Shown: positions 22,540-35,341 of the stretch, piece after piece
Position numbering within the stretch: position 1 is the first letter of the stretch
Layout: each line of letters begins with the position of its first letter
Assembly: GCA_029959085.1 (NCBI GenBank)
Contig: JARWIR010000002.1
Coordinates: forward strand, 34,373,733 to 34,437,732
Origin: Nemophila menziesii
Lineage: Eukaryota; Streptophyta; Magnoliopsida; Boraginales; Hydrophyllaceae
DNA: 64,000 nucleotides
Reading direction: 5' to 3'
The notes under the pieces: generated by a model
Database searches by the model: none
Told to the model about the DNA's origin: nothing
The model's input: the letters and a program-made list of their open reading frames with translations, nothing else
Position numbers and translations under genes: made by a program

Positions 22540-22890
22540 CTAAAATTACCTTTGTTGTTCACTTACATTTTCCATTTGCTGAGTCGGTGTAACAACAACA
22601 TTTCATTGCTTCTTCCAGGCTGAGTTGGTTGATGAGTCATTATTAGATATGTCATTTTTATCTCTTGAGTCTACATCATGGGAAGAAGTATCGACAAGCA
22701 TGTCGTCTTTAGAAGAGGAACGATATGACATTTTGTTATCCAGTATAATTGGACGGACGCTTTGCAGTGGTTGAACAAATACAATAATAGTATATGAATT
22801 GTCAAAATCAGAAAGACAAAATGTATCAGCGTACTAGATTTCGTTGGTAGAATTATACATTGTTAAGATAGCTCATAGTAAGAGCAATTG
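22540..22890 (-). pseudogene. Decayed minus-strand coding-like stretch (segment B)
   Basis: Diverged relative of the segment A stretch, with PLQSVRPIILDNKMS and SSSKDDMLVDTSSHDVDS. It lies just upstream (minus strand) of the LINE ORF1-like remnant. Homologues: 33890-34230, 47160-47500 and 58620-58950. Confidence 0.4.
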
Positions 22891-23304
22891 TAGATGAAAG
22901 AAAATAAAGGAACAAAAAAGACAGAAAAGTAGAAGTAAATTTAAACATAAAACAAAGTTGTAAGAAGATAACGAGACTATATTGAAAAGTAGAGAAGAAA
23001 TAAAAATCAAAGTGTGGAGTTATTTTTTGGTAGGATTAACATGTACGTTTTATATTTTAAAAAAATAGATAGAATATTTTGATAGAATTTTTAAAGATTG
23101 AGTTTGGAGATATACAAGTAATATTGGAAGAAACAATTTATTTATCATAAATACTTTTTATTTTGGTAATTTGATTTCGTCAAGTAGTATTTTTCTTTGA
23201 TCTTTTATAGAATAACCTAGTAATACGTGATAATTTTAACTTCTCTCTATAAAAAGCAAATAATTTAAAAATTGATGAAATAATATAATAAAATAAAAGA
23301 TAAC

Positions 23305-23315
23305 AAATATATATA

Positions 23316-23356
<41 letters not shown>

Positions 23357-23865
23357 CATGTATATACATGTTCTTATATTTATATATGAACATATATATA
23401 TACAAAATGAATATGTACACGTATATATACATGCATATATACATGTACAATACATGTATATATACATGTAGACATATGTATATACATTTATACATATGTA
23501 TATGCACATATATATATACATACATACATATATATATATATATATTTGTATATACAAATACATATATGGATATATATACATATATATATTATGTTTTAAT
23601 TTTTATATTATTCTATTAATTTTTTTTAAAATTTACTTTTTTATAGAGAAGAGTTAACATTTTCATGTATCAATAGTTGTATATATATATACATATATAT
23701 GTATATGCACATCATATGTATATTCATGTATATTGTATACATATACGTATATGCATATACACACATATATATATATATGTATGTATGCGTATATATATTT
23801 ATACATATGTATAAATATATATACGCATATGTACATACATATGTATATATATAAACATAATAAAT
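23305..23865. repeat. TA-rich minisatellite (segment B)
   Basis: Imperfect tatatacatatatg and acatgtatata repeats, interrupted at 23597-23680 by non-repetitive sequence. Reading frames here give runs of Tyr and Ile and are not genes. Confidence 0.9.
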
Positions 23866-23880
23866 TTAATTTTTAATAAA

Positions 23881-25535
23881 GAATTTTTTAATTATTATTC
23901 TTTTATATATATCAAAAAACTAAGTTTAAATGAATAACTTTTTATATTTTTTATATAAAAGTGAAAAATAAGTATATATATGGATATTAATATTTATTTG
24001 ATACGTTTTTTATTATTTTCCCGAAATTTAACTTATTTATATACTTTTAAAACATAATAATTAAAAAAAATTATTAATGACCCTGAACTTTATAAAAATA
24101 TACTTAATTATTATACACCTTTATTGGTGAAACATATATGAGTAAATATTAATTAAGAGTATATTGAAATTTTTTAGGACTTTTATTATATTATTAAAAG
24201 ATAAGTAATATTAAATACTCCTTTATACATATATACAATCGAAAATAAGTTCAAATGAATATTTTTTTGATTATTAAGACATAAGCATAAATATATATAT
24301 GATACTTGTTTGTTATTATTTTCCATATATAATTTTATCTGTCGATTTATTCACATACATAAGTTAAGAAACATATTTAATAATATTCAATTTTATAAAA
24401 GTTATTTTATTTATTACATATTTTATTGATTGAAAAGGGTATATAATATAAATGCCAAAAATATTGGATAAAAAACCATGTTTCAAAAAAAGATAAAGAA
24501 CACCAATCCACTATATAACCTTACCTTATAATTTATATTTGACTAAAAAAATTTGAACCCTCATATTTTGTTTTTGGATACCTAACGTACAACCCATTAA
24601 ACCCTTACATCAATTTATACACTGTTGGTCATTTAACTTCTTTCTCCTGTACTTCTTTACATTACTCTTTATCATTGTTTGAATTTTATATCAAATTATA
24701 GTTTAACTTATGTTGTAATTTTGTTTGATTCAAATTGATTTAGATCACTTTAGTGTTATAACAAATCTGTAATTTCTATTAATAATTTGAAATATATTAT
24801 TTTTACTGTATTTTATATTGATGGACCAAAATCGAGTTGATAAAGATTTTTTTACTTATTTTGTTTCTAAAAATTTGATAATTATTGAATTTTAAGGGAT
24901 AAATGACGGATTTTTTTTATAAATATTATTGATTTGTCAAAGGGTTAATCAATGATAATTTGTATGTTAACCCGACATAAACTGTGGGAAGTTTTTTTTT
25001 ACCATTTTCACGGTTATAACTAAATTTTTACTTTTACTATTTTTTTATTTTATACTACTCTTATTATATACTCGAAGTTGGAGTCATTCCTACATATAAC
25101 ACACTAGTGTGCATATATTTTTTCATTTACAGTACTAGTTTTAATGTTAGCTTCACTATGAGTACATCTTTAGTTTTTATTTTTTGTTTTTTTCTTGTCA
25201 TTCTGTAAGTTGATATACCTATTTTTTAGTATTTGAACTTAATTTTAGTTTATTATGCTTAGCATTGGCAATATAGATAAATAACTAATGAATTTGATCC
25301 ACATGGTTATACGGTTTATCATAATTGATTAGTGACGAAAAAAATGATGATAAAACATTATTCTACTGTTATGTATTGGTGCTACAAAATTTCCACCGGA
25401 ATACACAACTTCATGTTGTTATAAAATATCACAAACATGCAAAACCACCTTCACCAAAATCAAAAAATAAAAACTAAAGGTTTGTTCACTCAATTTTGTT
25501 TTGCACTTATTATGATTGTGAAAGCCAAAAATTGT
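23881..25535. other. AT-rich stretch without recognisable genes
   Basis: Monomer sequence between the TA array and the foldback element. I see no domain, only scattered short frames. The homologous stretches 34936-36555, 48541-50215 and 59716-61320 are the same. Confidence 0.6.
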
Positions 25536-26160
25536 CAAACAAACACAAGGAATAAAGCCTCATTTTAGGGTTAGCTTTGTATACTAATCCTCATTTACGC
25601 AACTTCTTTAATCTATTGATTTTATTTCTTTCGGTTGCAATTAATTTCCTTATGTGTCTTTCTGTTATTAAGTAAATACATTTTCTTAATTTTTTATTAA
25701 TTCAGTAGATCTAATTAGGACCTTTCTATTTGGTTTATGTAGTTTCTTCTTTTATTGCAGACATATTTCACATAACAAACAATCTACCTAAGATAGCAGA
25801 TCTTACAATAGTTTATATAGAATAGATATTAGGATACAAGAATTAACTAAAATTCATGTGTCCTAATATGTCTTCTATATACACTATTTTAAGATATGCT
25901 ATCTTATGTAGATTGCTTGTTTTGTGAAATTCTTCTGCAATAAAAGAAATAAAGTACAAAAATTAGATAAAAGGGACTAATTAGATATACTGAATTAGTA
26001 ATATAGTAAAAAAATGTATTTGGTAAATACTATAAAGACACATATAGAAATTAATTTCAAAGGGAAGAAATGAAATCAATAGATAAAAGAAGTTGCGTGA
26101 ATGAGGACGAGTATACAAAGCTAACCATAAAATGAGGCTATATTTCTTGTGTTTGTTTTT
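25536..26160. mobile_element. Foldback (MITE-like) element with about 310-bp inverted arms
   Basis: Left arm 25536-25844 pairs with right arm 25850-26160; the loop is about 5 bp. Outer ends read caaacaaacacaagg and, on the right, cttgtgtttg. Shared blocks include gcctcattttagggttag and gctttgtatact, read from opposite strands. Arm identity is roughly 80% by eye. It has no coding capacity and the exact outer ends and target duplication are not clear. Transcribed, it would form a long hairpin RNA. Confidence 0.85.
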
Positions 26161-26224
26161 CCACTTTTTAATCCCTTTTGTTGATCTATATCATACGAAG
26201 CTCTATTTTTTTCTCATGATGTAG

Positions 26225-27100
26225 AATGAAGCCATGGGTCAGTTGCATCTTGTGATCATATCACGTATATCTCTTGAAACTATAATTTCTTTACCCTTTG
26301 TGTCATCAATTATTAATTGGATTGAGTCTTTGCTTTTAGCTGCTAATGTGAACAAATTGACAAGTAAACGATAAGTAAACAATTTAGGGTTGGCAATATT
26401 AAATAATGACTGGTACGCTCAACCTAACATGGAGGCAAGTTTGTACGAGCACATTCTCCATGTTTCACAGGAGCTGCAAAAGCAGTTAACACTAGCCATC
26501 TCCAAGCATTCATCTGTGTACTCGGCTTAGAGATGTTAGTTAAGAAAAATTTACCTAAGGTTATTTTTAATAAATATTTGAGAAAGAATTATATATTTAA
26601 TTATTATGAAAATGATAAATGAGAATGTACCCGTGTCAGACACAGGTGCTTCGAGATATTATACTATTGTTAGCTAGAGAAATCTTTATCGATCCAAATA
26701 ATTACAATGATCTTTGTGTTTTGATTTAAAGTACGTTTGCTCGAACCTTTGGTTAAACCAGAGGGACTAAGGCTCCATCAAGTGAGAGATGTCCGAGTTG
26801 TGTCTGAAAAAAGGTAATCTCTTTATGAAACCTATCGCCACTAGGGAAAATGCTTTGGTTTCTGTTATTGTAAAAGTTAAAGCCAATTGTATGCCTTGTA
26901 GATACATGAGCTCAAGATTGGATAAGAAAAATCTAAAAGATTGTATTTCGAATGCATGTTGAATTTGCTTAAAATATGTCTTTGCAATGTTATAGAAAAA
27001 ATCCGAATATGTTATTTCTTACAAGAATTATATGAATGTTATTTGTGATTCGATACTATATATTGTAGGTTTGTGGCAAGAGCATATAATTTTTGCTTGA
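26225..27100 (+). pseudogene. DCL3-like: Dicer-like 3 fragment, copy 2
   Basis: Same exon series as the other copies. VNNDWYAQPNMEA and SLYEHILHVSQELQKQL are clear at about 26399-26520. The piece after 26645 reads LAREIFIDPNNYND before a shift, then KPEGLRLHQVRD. The dsRNA-binding part keeps the REN residues lost from copy 1 but is broken soon after SRLDKKNLK. It begins about 65 bp after the foldback element. Confidence 0.76.
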
Positions 27101-28504
27101 AAATTTTCCATGAATCTTTATTTTTAGTTAATTGCAATATGGTCCCTATACTATGTAAAAATGTCTGTAAAAGTTCATATAACATAAAAAATGTGTTGTA
27201 TTCCTCTATTTTAGTGTTTTAGAAATTAATTACTCTATAAATCCCGATTTTACAAAAATAACATATATTTATTATAGTAAATGATAAAATATTTACTTAA
27301 ATAAAATAAATCTAAACAAAACAAAGAAACATATGATAAGTTGTAAATTTTTTTTAGATAAATCAACAATAATATATAGTAAATTGTACATTTAGAATAA
27401 AAACCGATACAAGATTACTACCCTAGCAACAAGATATATGTAATCATCCTCTCTTCAAGTATTACAAATTAATTTATTGAATCTAGGATAAATCCACTAT
27501 ATATCTTGAAAGAAAGTGAGAGTACATGACATTTAAGAGAGCGATAAGTACACATTATTACCTTCTTTAAAGTTACTTTATTAGTGAGGACAATTTTCTA
27601 AAAAGTTGGCTTGTTCTGTAACCGTCATATAAAGTAACTTTTTCAAAATTGATCATCCACGCTTACTTTTTCCAACTCACTCTTAAGTTATTCTAGAGAA
27701 TTCAAATTAATACTTATTTCTCTCAAAATGACAAACCCATGTACCAAATATGCTTAATGAAATAAAAGAAGTAAAACAAGGGTCTAGAACCTCAAAACTC
27801 ATTGAGTAAATAACACAAGTCATGCCTAAATTCATATCCCAATCCATCTTTGGAGTGGAGTAGACCTAAAATTTCTGACTTACACATGAGTTCGAAAATA
27901 TACTTCGCCTATGGATGTCAGCTTTTTAAAAATATCCAACATTCGATACACCTTAAATCAATACCATTTTCAGATTAGGTCTAAACATTTTTTAGTGTAA
28001 CAAAGAAAAATTAATTAAAAGGAAAATAATAAAGTTCAATGTTTATAACCTTCATAAAACTTGACCTTATTGAATATCTTGGGGGGTTATTTCTTACGGA
28101 ATTTGTTAAATATTATGAAACATTTAGTATATTATGTAGCTTATCAATGTTTCTACCTTTAGGATACATTGGAGAGTTAGATATGGGACATAAGTCACAC
28201 TAGTTTGCTTTAGTTGCCTTAGGAAGATACATTGTTTAACTTTAAGAATACTGTATTGTTATATTGATATTTGTAAGATTACTAAATATACTATTTGTGG
28301 GATGTGAAAATACTGAATAGTTATTATTTATTAATCTATATAAGCACAAAATTTATTTAATGAAATTGATAACTAATTAATTATTATTTGAATTAATAAT
28401 GCTAGTAATGTTATTTTATGAGTATTTTATTATCTTAGGATAATTAACTCAGTAATATTAATTAGTCACACGATTATATAAATTATATTACTTATTGTTT
28501 TGAA

Positions 28505-28990
28505 TTAAATTAAATTAGTGTTGCATATAGCTGTCATAGATGTATTACAAATATTTTTAGTATTAAAAGAGTTAAGGGGTAATTTATAATACATATAATT
28601 ATTTTGTAGCAAAAAAACACTCCATGCTTCCCCTTCTCCTTTACAAGTCAAGACCTCTACAAGAGTTGAAGTATTTTTGAAGACATATGAAAATGATTCA
28701 ACACTAGCTCTAAACAATTTTTGCTACAATTTGTCTAAGTTGCATGACTGTACCAAAATGGTCATATATTTCTCATTACAAATTACAATCCATTTTTGCT
28801 CATGCCAATTAGATTTTATGAGATTTTTAGTATAATACGAATAAAAATATTTATCAATTGGTTGCATAAAATGTCAAACTCAACTGTTTGTTTCATATGT
28901 AACAAGTATGGAGGATGAGCAAGTAATGGAACTTTATGATTTAGGAGAACTACACCGTCAGATTTTCTATAACTAGAAAGTTTTTAAATG
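28505..28990 (-). other. Exon-like minus-strand segment of unknown identity
   Basis: Minus-strand frames read SWHEQKRIVISISDEKYMTI in the better copies, then TLVEVLTCKGEGEAWSVFLL. The composition is protein-like and conserved between units, with single stops. Homologous stretches are at about 3610-3900, 19980-20280, 39490-39790, 44600-44890 and 53320-53640. I do not recognise the protein. It could be a remnant of a transposon or of a host gene. Confidence 0.35.
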
Positions 28991-29929
28991 GGATTTTCAT
29001 AAATATCTTTTTATTTCATTGACTATATGAACCTAGATCCTATAGTCATTACATCAAATGGTATCGTATACAACTATGTGTACAAGCATTAGCAAATAAC
29101 AACGATTTATAGATTATTCTAGACGCAAGACATAATTTTAGGAGTATTTAGTACATAGTAGAGGGAATTTTCTCTATATATTTATCTTTTATACCTTCTT
29201 ATCTAGTTTCTCTAATTATACTATTTCTAAAATTTTTATATGTAATATTTTTGTTAGGCATGCAGATCGTAGGTATTTCAATGCTACGATACTCCTAGAT
29301 GATGATAAGACGTGAAGAAATCAAGTTTGGCCATTGGTTATGGTGGAAAAGAAATATTCTAGCATATATAGAAAGTAAAAAAATAAACAGACTACATTTA
29401 GAAAGTGTAATGATTAAGGTTACACGCAAGATTGACAATGATTCGAGAGGATCCATTTGTTATACATAAAGGATTTGAAAGCATAGATGTGTAGAATTTG
29501 ACAGTTCGCAATTCATAGCTGAATAAAAGAAGTTATTCTATATGTCATTGTCGTGGTTTAAACCAATCCATACTTAAGTGAAATATTTTAGGGGGGTTTA
29601 TCACTTAAAATAATCCTATGACACAACAAATTTTATGGGGCTATATATAATAGAATTAAACATTATAGATGAGCCCTAGTCAGATTTTAATTAATATACA
29701 ATATAAAAATGCCTTGAGCAGAAAAGAAGAAAAGAAGAATCAACTAGGAGGCTATTCATACCATTCCAACCATTTTGGTTATTAGGTTTCAAAAATGAGT
29801 AGAGTATTCATATTCTAGTTTGTATTTTACATATGAATATGATATTCTAAATTTCTTGTTTTCTTCATGGTAATATGAACTAATTCTACTTATGTTGAGA
29901 ACAACATTTATGTATAACTGATTCTACTT

Positions 29930-31130
29930 AGCTATTAATGTTTACAAGAGCATTAAGAGTAGGGGAAAATAAATTTGTCCTGATTAATTTTTTTGGGAAG
30001 TTGAATTAACTAATATAATCTTTGTTGTTCACTTACATTTACCATTTTGCTGAGTCGGTTTTACAACAACATTAGATGGCTTTTTCTTGGTTGAGTTGAT
30101 TGACAAGTCATTCTTACCGATTTCCCTAGTTATTTTTTTCTAGTCTACATCATAAGAAGAATTACCGACAAGCATGTCATCTTGAGAAGAAGGAAATGAA
30201 ATTTGGTTTTCTAGTATAATTAGACGAATGCTTTACAGCGGTTGAAGTCATATAATATTAGTAGATGAAATATCAAAATCACAAACAGTGGATGTATTAT
30301 TTTGAGATATTTATTTGGTAGAATTTGACATTGTGAAGACATCTAGATTTAAGAGAAACATTGGAAGAAGGAAAATTAAGGAATAAGAAATGACAATGAC
30401 TTTTTTTAAAGAGAAGTAAAAGTAGTTTATAACATAAAAACAATGATGTAAGAAGGTAAAGCGATTATATTGGAAAGTGGAGAAGTAGCAAAATTAAAAG
30501 TCTGGAGTCAAGTAAAAAATAAATAGTAGGACCGAGTCATGTGGATGTAGGACTAGTGTGTATATATTATATTTTTAAGAGAAAAGGGACATTGATGGAG
30601 AATTCTGATAAGTTTTCAAGAAGTTTGGTTAGGAGAGATATAAGCGATATATTACGATGAGGTATTTTTAGTTCACATAAATACTTTTAAATTTTTTAAT
30701 ATGGTATTTCCATATTTTTAGTATTTTTTTCTATTGAACTTGTATAGAATAATCTGTCAATACATGATAATTTGAACTTCTATTAACAAGAATGCAATTT
30801 TATAAAAGAATGGTGAAGTAATTTCTGGAATAATATAGATGAGATGAGAGATGATAGATTGATATAAATATATATGAACAAATCATGAAATAAGTTCAAA
30901 TGAATATTTTTCTATAAATATTTATCGATATATATATATATATACATATATTAAATTTAATATTTAATAAACAATTTTTTTTATTCCATATATATGTATA
31001 TCAAGAAATAATTTTAAATGAATAACTTTTTGGAAATTTATGTAAAGAAAAAGTATATATATGGACATTAATATTTATTTGAGTCTTTTTTATTATTAGT
31101 CTCTACATTCAACTTTATTGTCATTTTGTT
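29930..31130. repeat. Segment A, paralogous to segment B
   Basis: Matches 33815-35125 in order: gaaaataaa...tgtcct block, the coding-like stretch, the cataaatactttt block, a TA array, then ttaaatgaataactttt and tatatatggacattaata. Similarity is patchy and lower than between monomers. Confidence 0.7.
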
Positions 31131-32250
31131 AAATACAAGAATTATATAATTATTTAACACTATTATTTTAATTTTCCAAATTCTTACTTTAAATTTCCAA
31201 CAATTAAATTTTATTTCATTTTAAGTCAATCAATTTTATTTGTAAATTTTATCATATACATTAAAAATACATTTAAAATAATTTATTTTAAAAAACCTCA
31301 ATAATAAGATGTATAGTATAATTTTAATCTAATATAGGTCCATATAGAAATAATATAACTTGAAAAATTAGGCAGTTTCTCTGAAAACCTCTTAGTATTT
31401 TATACAAAAAAATAGAAAACCATTCCTTAGTTCATATTTAAACTTTGGCAAATGATCAAGAAACTCGTGGTTAAGACTCATAATTATCTTTTAATACCTC
31501 CATATATTTTCATTGTATTTATACACATCACTAAACTAACTAAATTTTCAATAATACCCTACCTATTTTTTATACCTATGTTATCTTTATCTAATGTATA
31601 ATATATTTTTTAATATTTTATTTACTTATATGATAATACTAACTATATAGCTGACCACGGCCTCTTTCTACCAATACAGCTACCTCCAACTCTTGAACAA
31701 CTACCTCCAACAAACATCACTTTAGGGCACTCATTGACGAAAACTAACTCAGAACAATTTTTCTTTTAATCTTATTGATTCATATATTTGAACTCAAAAT
31801 TATCTTATCAATAATGGGTAGAATTTATTTTATTGAAAACATAATTTTAACTTTCCGCTTAAATTTTGGACCGACGTCTATGCAAAACATTAAATTTCAT
31901 GTTTTAAATAATTTTTATTCGTACATGAGACTCCAAATGACTTAACAACATAAAGTTATATATACTTAAATTTATTTTCAAACCTAATAAGTATTTGGGA
32001 TCTCATCCTAGTTTATAAAAATAGAATAAGATGTGGATATTTTATAGACAATATATCTTTTTAGACATAAAAAAGTCAGATAATTATGCATCCCTTAGGT
32101 ATTTTTAAACGTTTACACTCAAAATTTAAGAAAGGGTAATATTAGAATAGTACGCACAACTATATCAACATTTAAGGGACTCTTAAACATGGAATAATGT
32201 GAAATTCATCTTAGGTTTAATAGATTTAAAGGATGAAACATTATTTTACC
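31131..32250. other. AT-rich monomer stretch without recognisable genes
   Basis: Between segment A and the LINE-like remnant. Homologous to 1700-2146, 4800-5960 and 55860-56980. Nothing identified. Confidence 0.6.
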
Positions 32251-32819
32251 TAACTATAAATTCTTCTTTTCAATATTAATAATTATTAAATTGCAGGTAT
32301 GAGTGATAATAATATCTTTAGCTATGATCCTTTTTATAAGAAATTTTCTAATTATAGTGAAAATTAAGGATATATATAAAGTACCAATAGTAGTAAGAGA
32401 GAAAGTTAAATCATTAATGATGATAAGAGTTAGTTCACTAATAATAATATAAGACTTAGGGATTGGTACTAATAAACATAAAAAGTTACATGTAGAGAAG
32501 GTCCATATTAAGATTTCGATAATACAAATATCCGGGTTTTGTTTGTAGGGAGCCCGATAAAACACCAATATTATCTGTTGTACATTAAGGTTGAGACCAC
32601 AAACTAGCAAGGTAGGGATGAAATCATTTAAATAATTATTATAATTCAATTCATGTAATCAATTAGGTACATCAGGTAAGAGTAAATGGTAGAAAATACT
32701 AATGGGACGTGGTGGGAGAAATTATCAGTCAAATATAAATCATAATAAAATAAAATACTAAGTACAATAAAAAGGTGGTTTAATGGTTAATATACCCAAA
32801 TTCCTTTTTTTGATGGTTA

Positions 32820-33760
32820 GTGTTTGAAGTGCTCTTATTTTTTTGGTATTTGTTGATGCTTTAAGAATTAATCATGACTGGACTATTACCTAGCATATTA
32901 AGATGACTTGACCTCTCACTCTCGACCACCTATGTTGGTAGATCATTTATTTTTTTACTCAAAAAACATACAAGCTCGCCTGGTTTTGATTACAAATAAG
33001 GGTTAAAGAGTACTCTACTAATTAGGTTCTAGTCTTAAGTTATATGCCTAACTTGTAGATATGTACCTCACTATTTCACCAATGTAGGATCATTCTTTCC
33101 ATAATATCTGTTATGCTAGTGCATATACCCACAATTATAACAAAACTCATTGAGTTTTTACATTTTGAAATTAATCAATAGTGGCTTCATATTCATCTTT
33201 GGTAGAAAACATCCAATATGTATCGAATGATTGATTGGACATTAGAACTAGACCTTCATGGAAGTTTTCTTGTTAAATAAGTCATTTAGGACGGAAAATT
33301 ACTTTCCAATAGAACCATACTAGTTACTAATACTGTTAAAAAAATGTTTAACTGACATATTTTGCAGGTAAACCATGCACCTGGATACATAAAAAGGTAT
33401 AACTACGGTTATACTTGTGAACATATATATTATATTTCCCTTGATAGAATAGATGGTGACATCCAAAGACATCTGTAAGCCTTTGATTCTGAGGTTTTTG
33501 CAATTACATTTTATAATAAAACAAGATAGTTTGACAATGCAATTCAAAAGAAATACTTTAGCTTTATCATATAAGTCCAAACTACGTTTAATGTTGATAT
33601 GAATAGCGCAAACCTCTACATATCCACTCCAAAATTTAGAATAGTGTTGGGAGAACCAAATATATTCTTTATAAATCATTATCATTATAAATAGATAGGT
33701 TTTCAAAATGATTTTTAGTAAATACTTCATGACCATTCGAGAAACAAGCCTCGCCATCTA
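32820..33760 (-). pseudogene. LINE ORF1-like remnant, complete-monomer copy
   Basis: Same order as at 21480-22200. The knuckle reads EFCYNCGYMH with a stop where the other copy has Gln. The open frame at 33320-33757 overlaps it in another frame and is probably not the real one. Confidence 0.48.
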
Positions 33761-33814
33761 AGTGTTTAGCTATATTAGTGTCAGTAGGAGTATTCTATAC
33801 TTTATCCTCTATTA

Positions 33815-35125
33815 ATGTTTATAAAACTATTACAAGTAAAGGAAAATAAACATGTCCTCATAATTTTTGTTGGAAGTTGTATCGACTAATATTACCTTTG
33901 TTGTTCACTTACATTTACCATTTTGCCGATTCAGTTTTACAACAATATTTCATGGCTTCTTCTAGGCCGTGTTAGTTAACTAGTCATTATTAGATATGTC
34001 ATTTTTTTTTCTTGGAGTCTATATCATGAGAATAAGTATCGACAAGCATGTCGTCTTTAGAAGAGGAAGGATATGACATTTTGTTATCCAGTATAATTGG
34101 ACAGATGCTTTGCAGTGGTTGAACACATACAATAATAATGGATGAATTATCAAAATCAGAAAAACAAAATGTATCATCGTACTAGATTTCTTAGGTAGAA
34201 TTATACATTGTTAAGATAGCTCGTAGTATGAGCAATTGTAGAAGAAAGAAAATGAAGAAAAAAGAAAAGATAGAGAAGTAAAAGTAAACTTAAACATAAA
34301 ACAAAGTTGTAAGAAGATAAAGAGACTATATTGAAAAGTAGAGAAGGAATAAAAATAAAAGTATGGAGTTATTTATAGGTAAAAATAATATGTAAGTATT
34401 ATATTTACAAAAAAAAAATTGATAGAATATTTCGATAGAATTTTTAAAAATTAGGTTTGATGATATACAAGTAATATTGGAAGAGACAATTTATTTAACA
34501 TAAGTACTTTTTATTTTGGTAATTTTATTTCGTCATATTTTAATATTTTTCTTTCTATTGATCTTTTATAGAATAACCTATTAATACGCGATAATTTTAA
34601 CTTTTCTCCATAAGAAAGCAAAATTTTTAAAAATCGATGAAATAATATAAAAAAATAAAAGATAACAAATACATATATATATATTATATTATTTTATTAG
34701 TTTTTTTAAATTTATTTTTTTATGGAGAGAAGTTAACATTTTCATGTATCAATAGGTGTTTATATATATACATATATGCTTATCATATGTATAAATATAT
34801 ATACGCATATATACATATATAGATATGCATATACGCATATATACATATATAGATATATATATATATATATATGCATATACGTATATGTATACAATATATA
34901 TGTATATACATAGATATGTATATTTATATTTATACACCTAATAAATTTCGGTTTTAATAATTTTTTTTAATTATTATTCTTGTATGTATATCTAAAAAAA
35001 TAAGTTTAAATGAATAACTTTTTATATTTTTTATATAAAAGTAAAAAATAAGTATATATATGGATTTTAATATTCATTTGATACGTTTTTTATTATTATG
35101 CCCGACATTCAACTTATTTATTAAG
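33815..35125. repeat. Segment B, paralogous to segment A
   Basis: Second diverged copy in the same monomer, about 3.9 kb to the right and in the same orientation, with a larger TA array. Confidence 0.7.
34665..34935. repeat. TA-rich minisatellite (complete monomer)
   Basis: Shorter array with the internal repeat catatagatatgcatatacg. A second TA run is at 35308-35338. Confidence 0.9.
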
Positions 35126-35305
35126 TTATAAAACAGAATAATTAAAAAAATTATTAATGACCCTCAACTTTATAGTAAATATTAATTAAAATTTTGTAGG
35201 ATTTTTTTATATTATTAATAGATAAGTAAAATTAAATACTACTTTATACATATATACAATCAGAAATAAGTTCGAATGAATATTTATTGATTATTAAGAA
35301 ATAAG

Positions 35306-35341
<36 letters not shown>

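Larger units (their letters stand above)
18537..27140. repeat. 8.6-kb monomer derivative
   Basis: Runs from the ggtccctatactatg landmark to the next copy. Relative to the complete monomer it lacks about 2.7 kb at a junction near 20728 (segment A and its flanks) and has a longer TA array at 23300-23880. Copied at 43157-51828. Confidence 0.9.

Noticed and set aside
23180..23619. Overlapping frames on both strands rich in Tyr and Ile (also 34749-34937, 47798-48555, 59482-59718)
   Set aside because: These are translations of the TA-rich minisatellites. They are open only because the repeat lacks stops in some frames.
29258..29360. Possible plus-strand exon (RRYFNATILLDDDKT)
   Set aside because: About 18 good codons conserved between units, but no family recognised and a stop follows at once. 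Too short to support.
33320..33757. 145-codon minus-strand frame, conserved in the duplicate
   Set aside because: The LINE-like motif QVYGLPAKY lies in another frame of the same DNA. The conservation only reflects the recent duplication.
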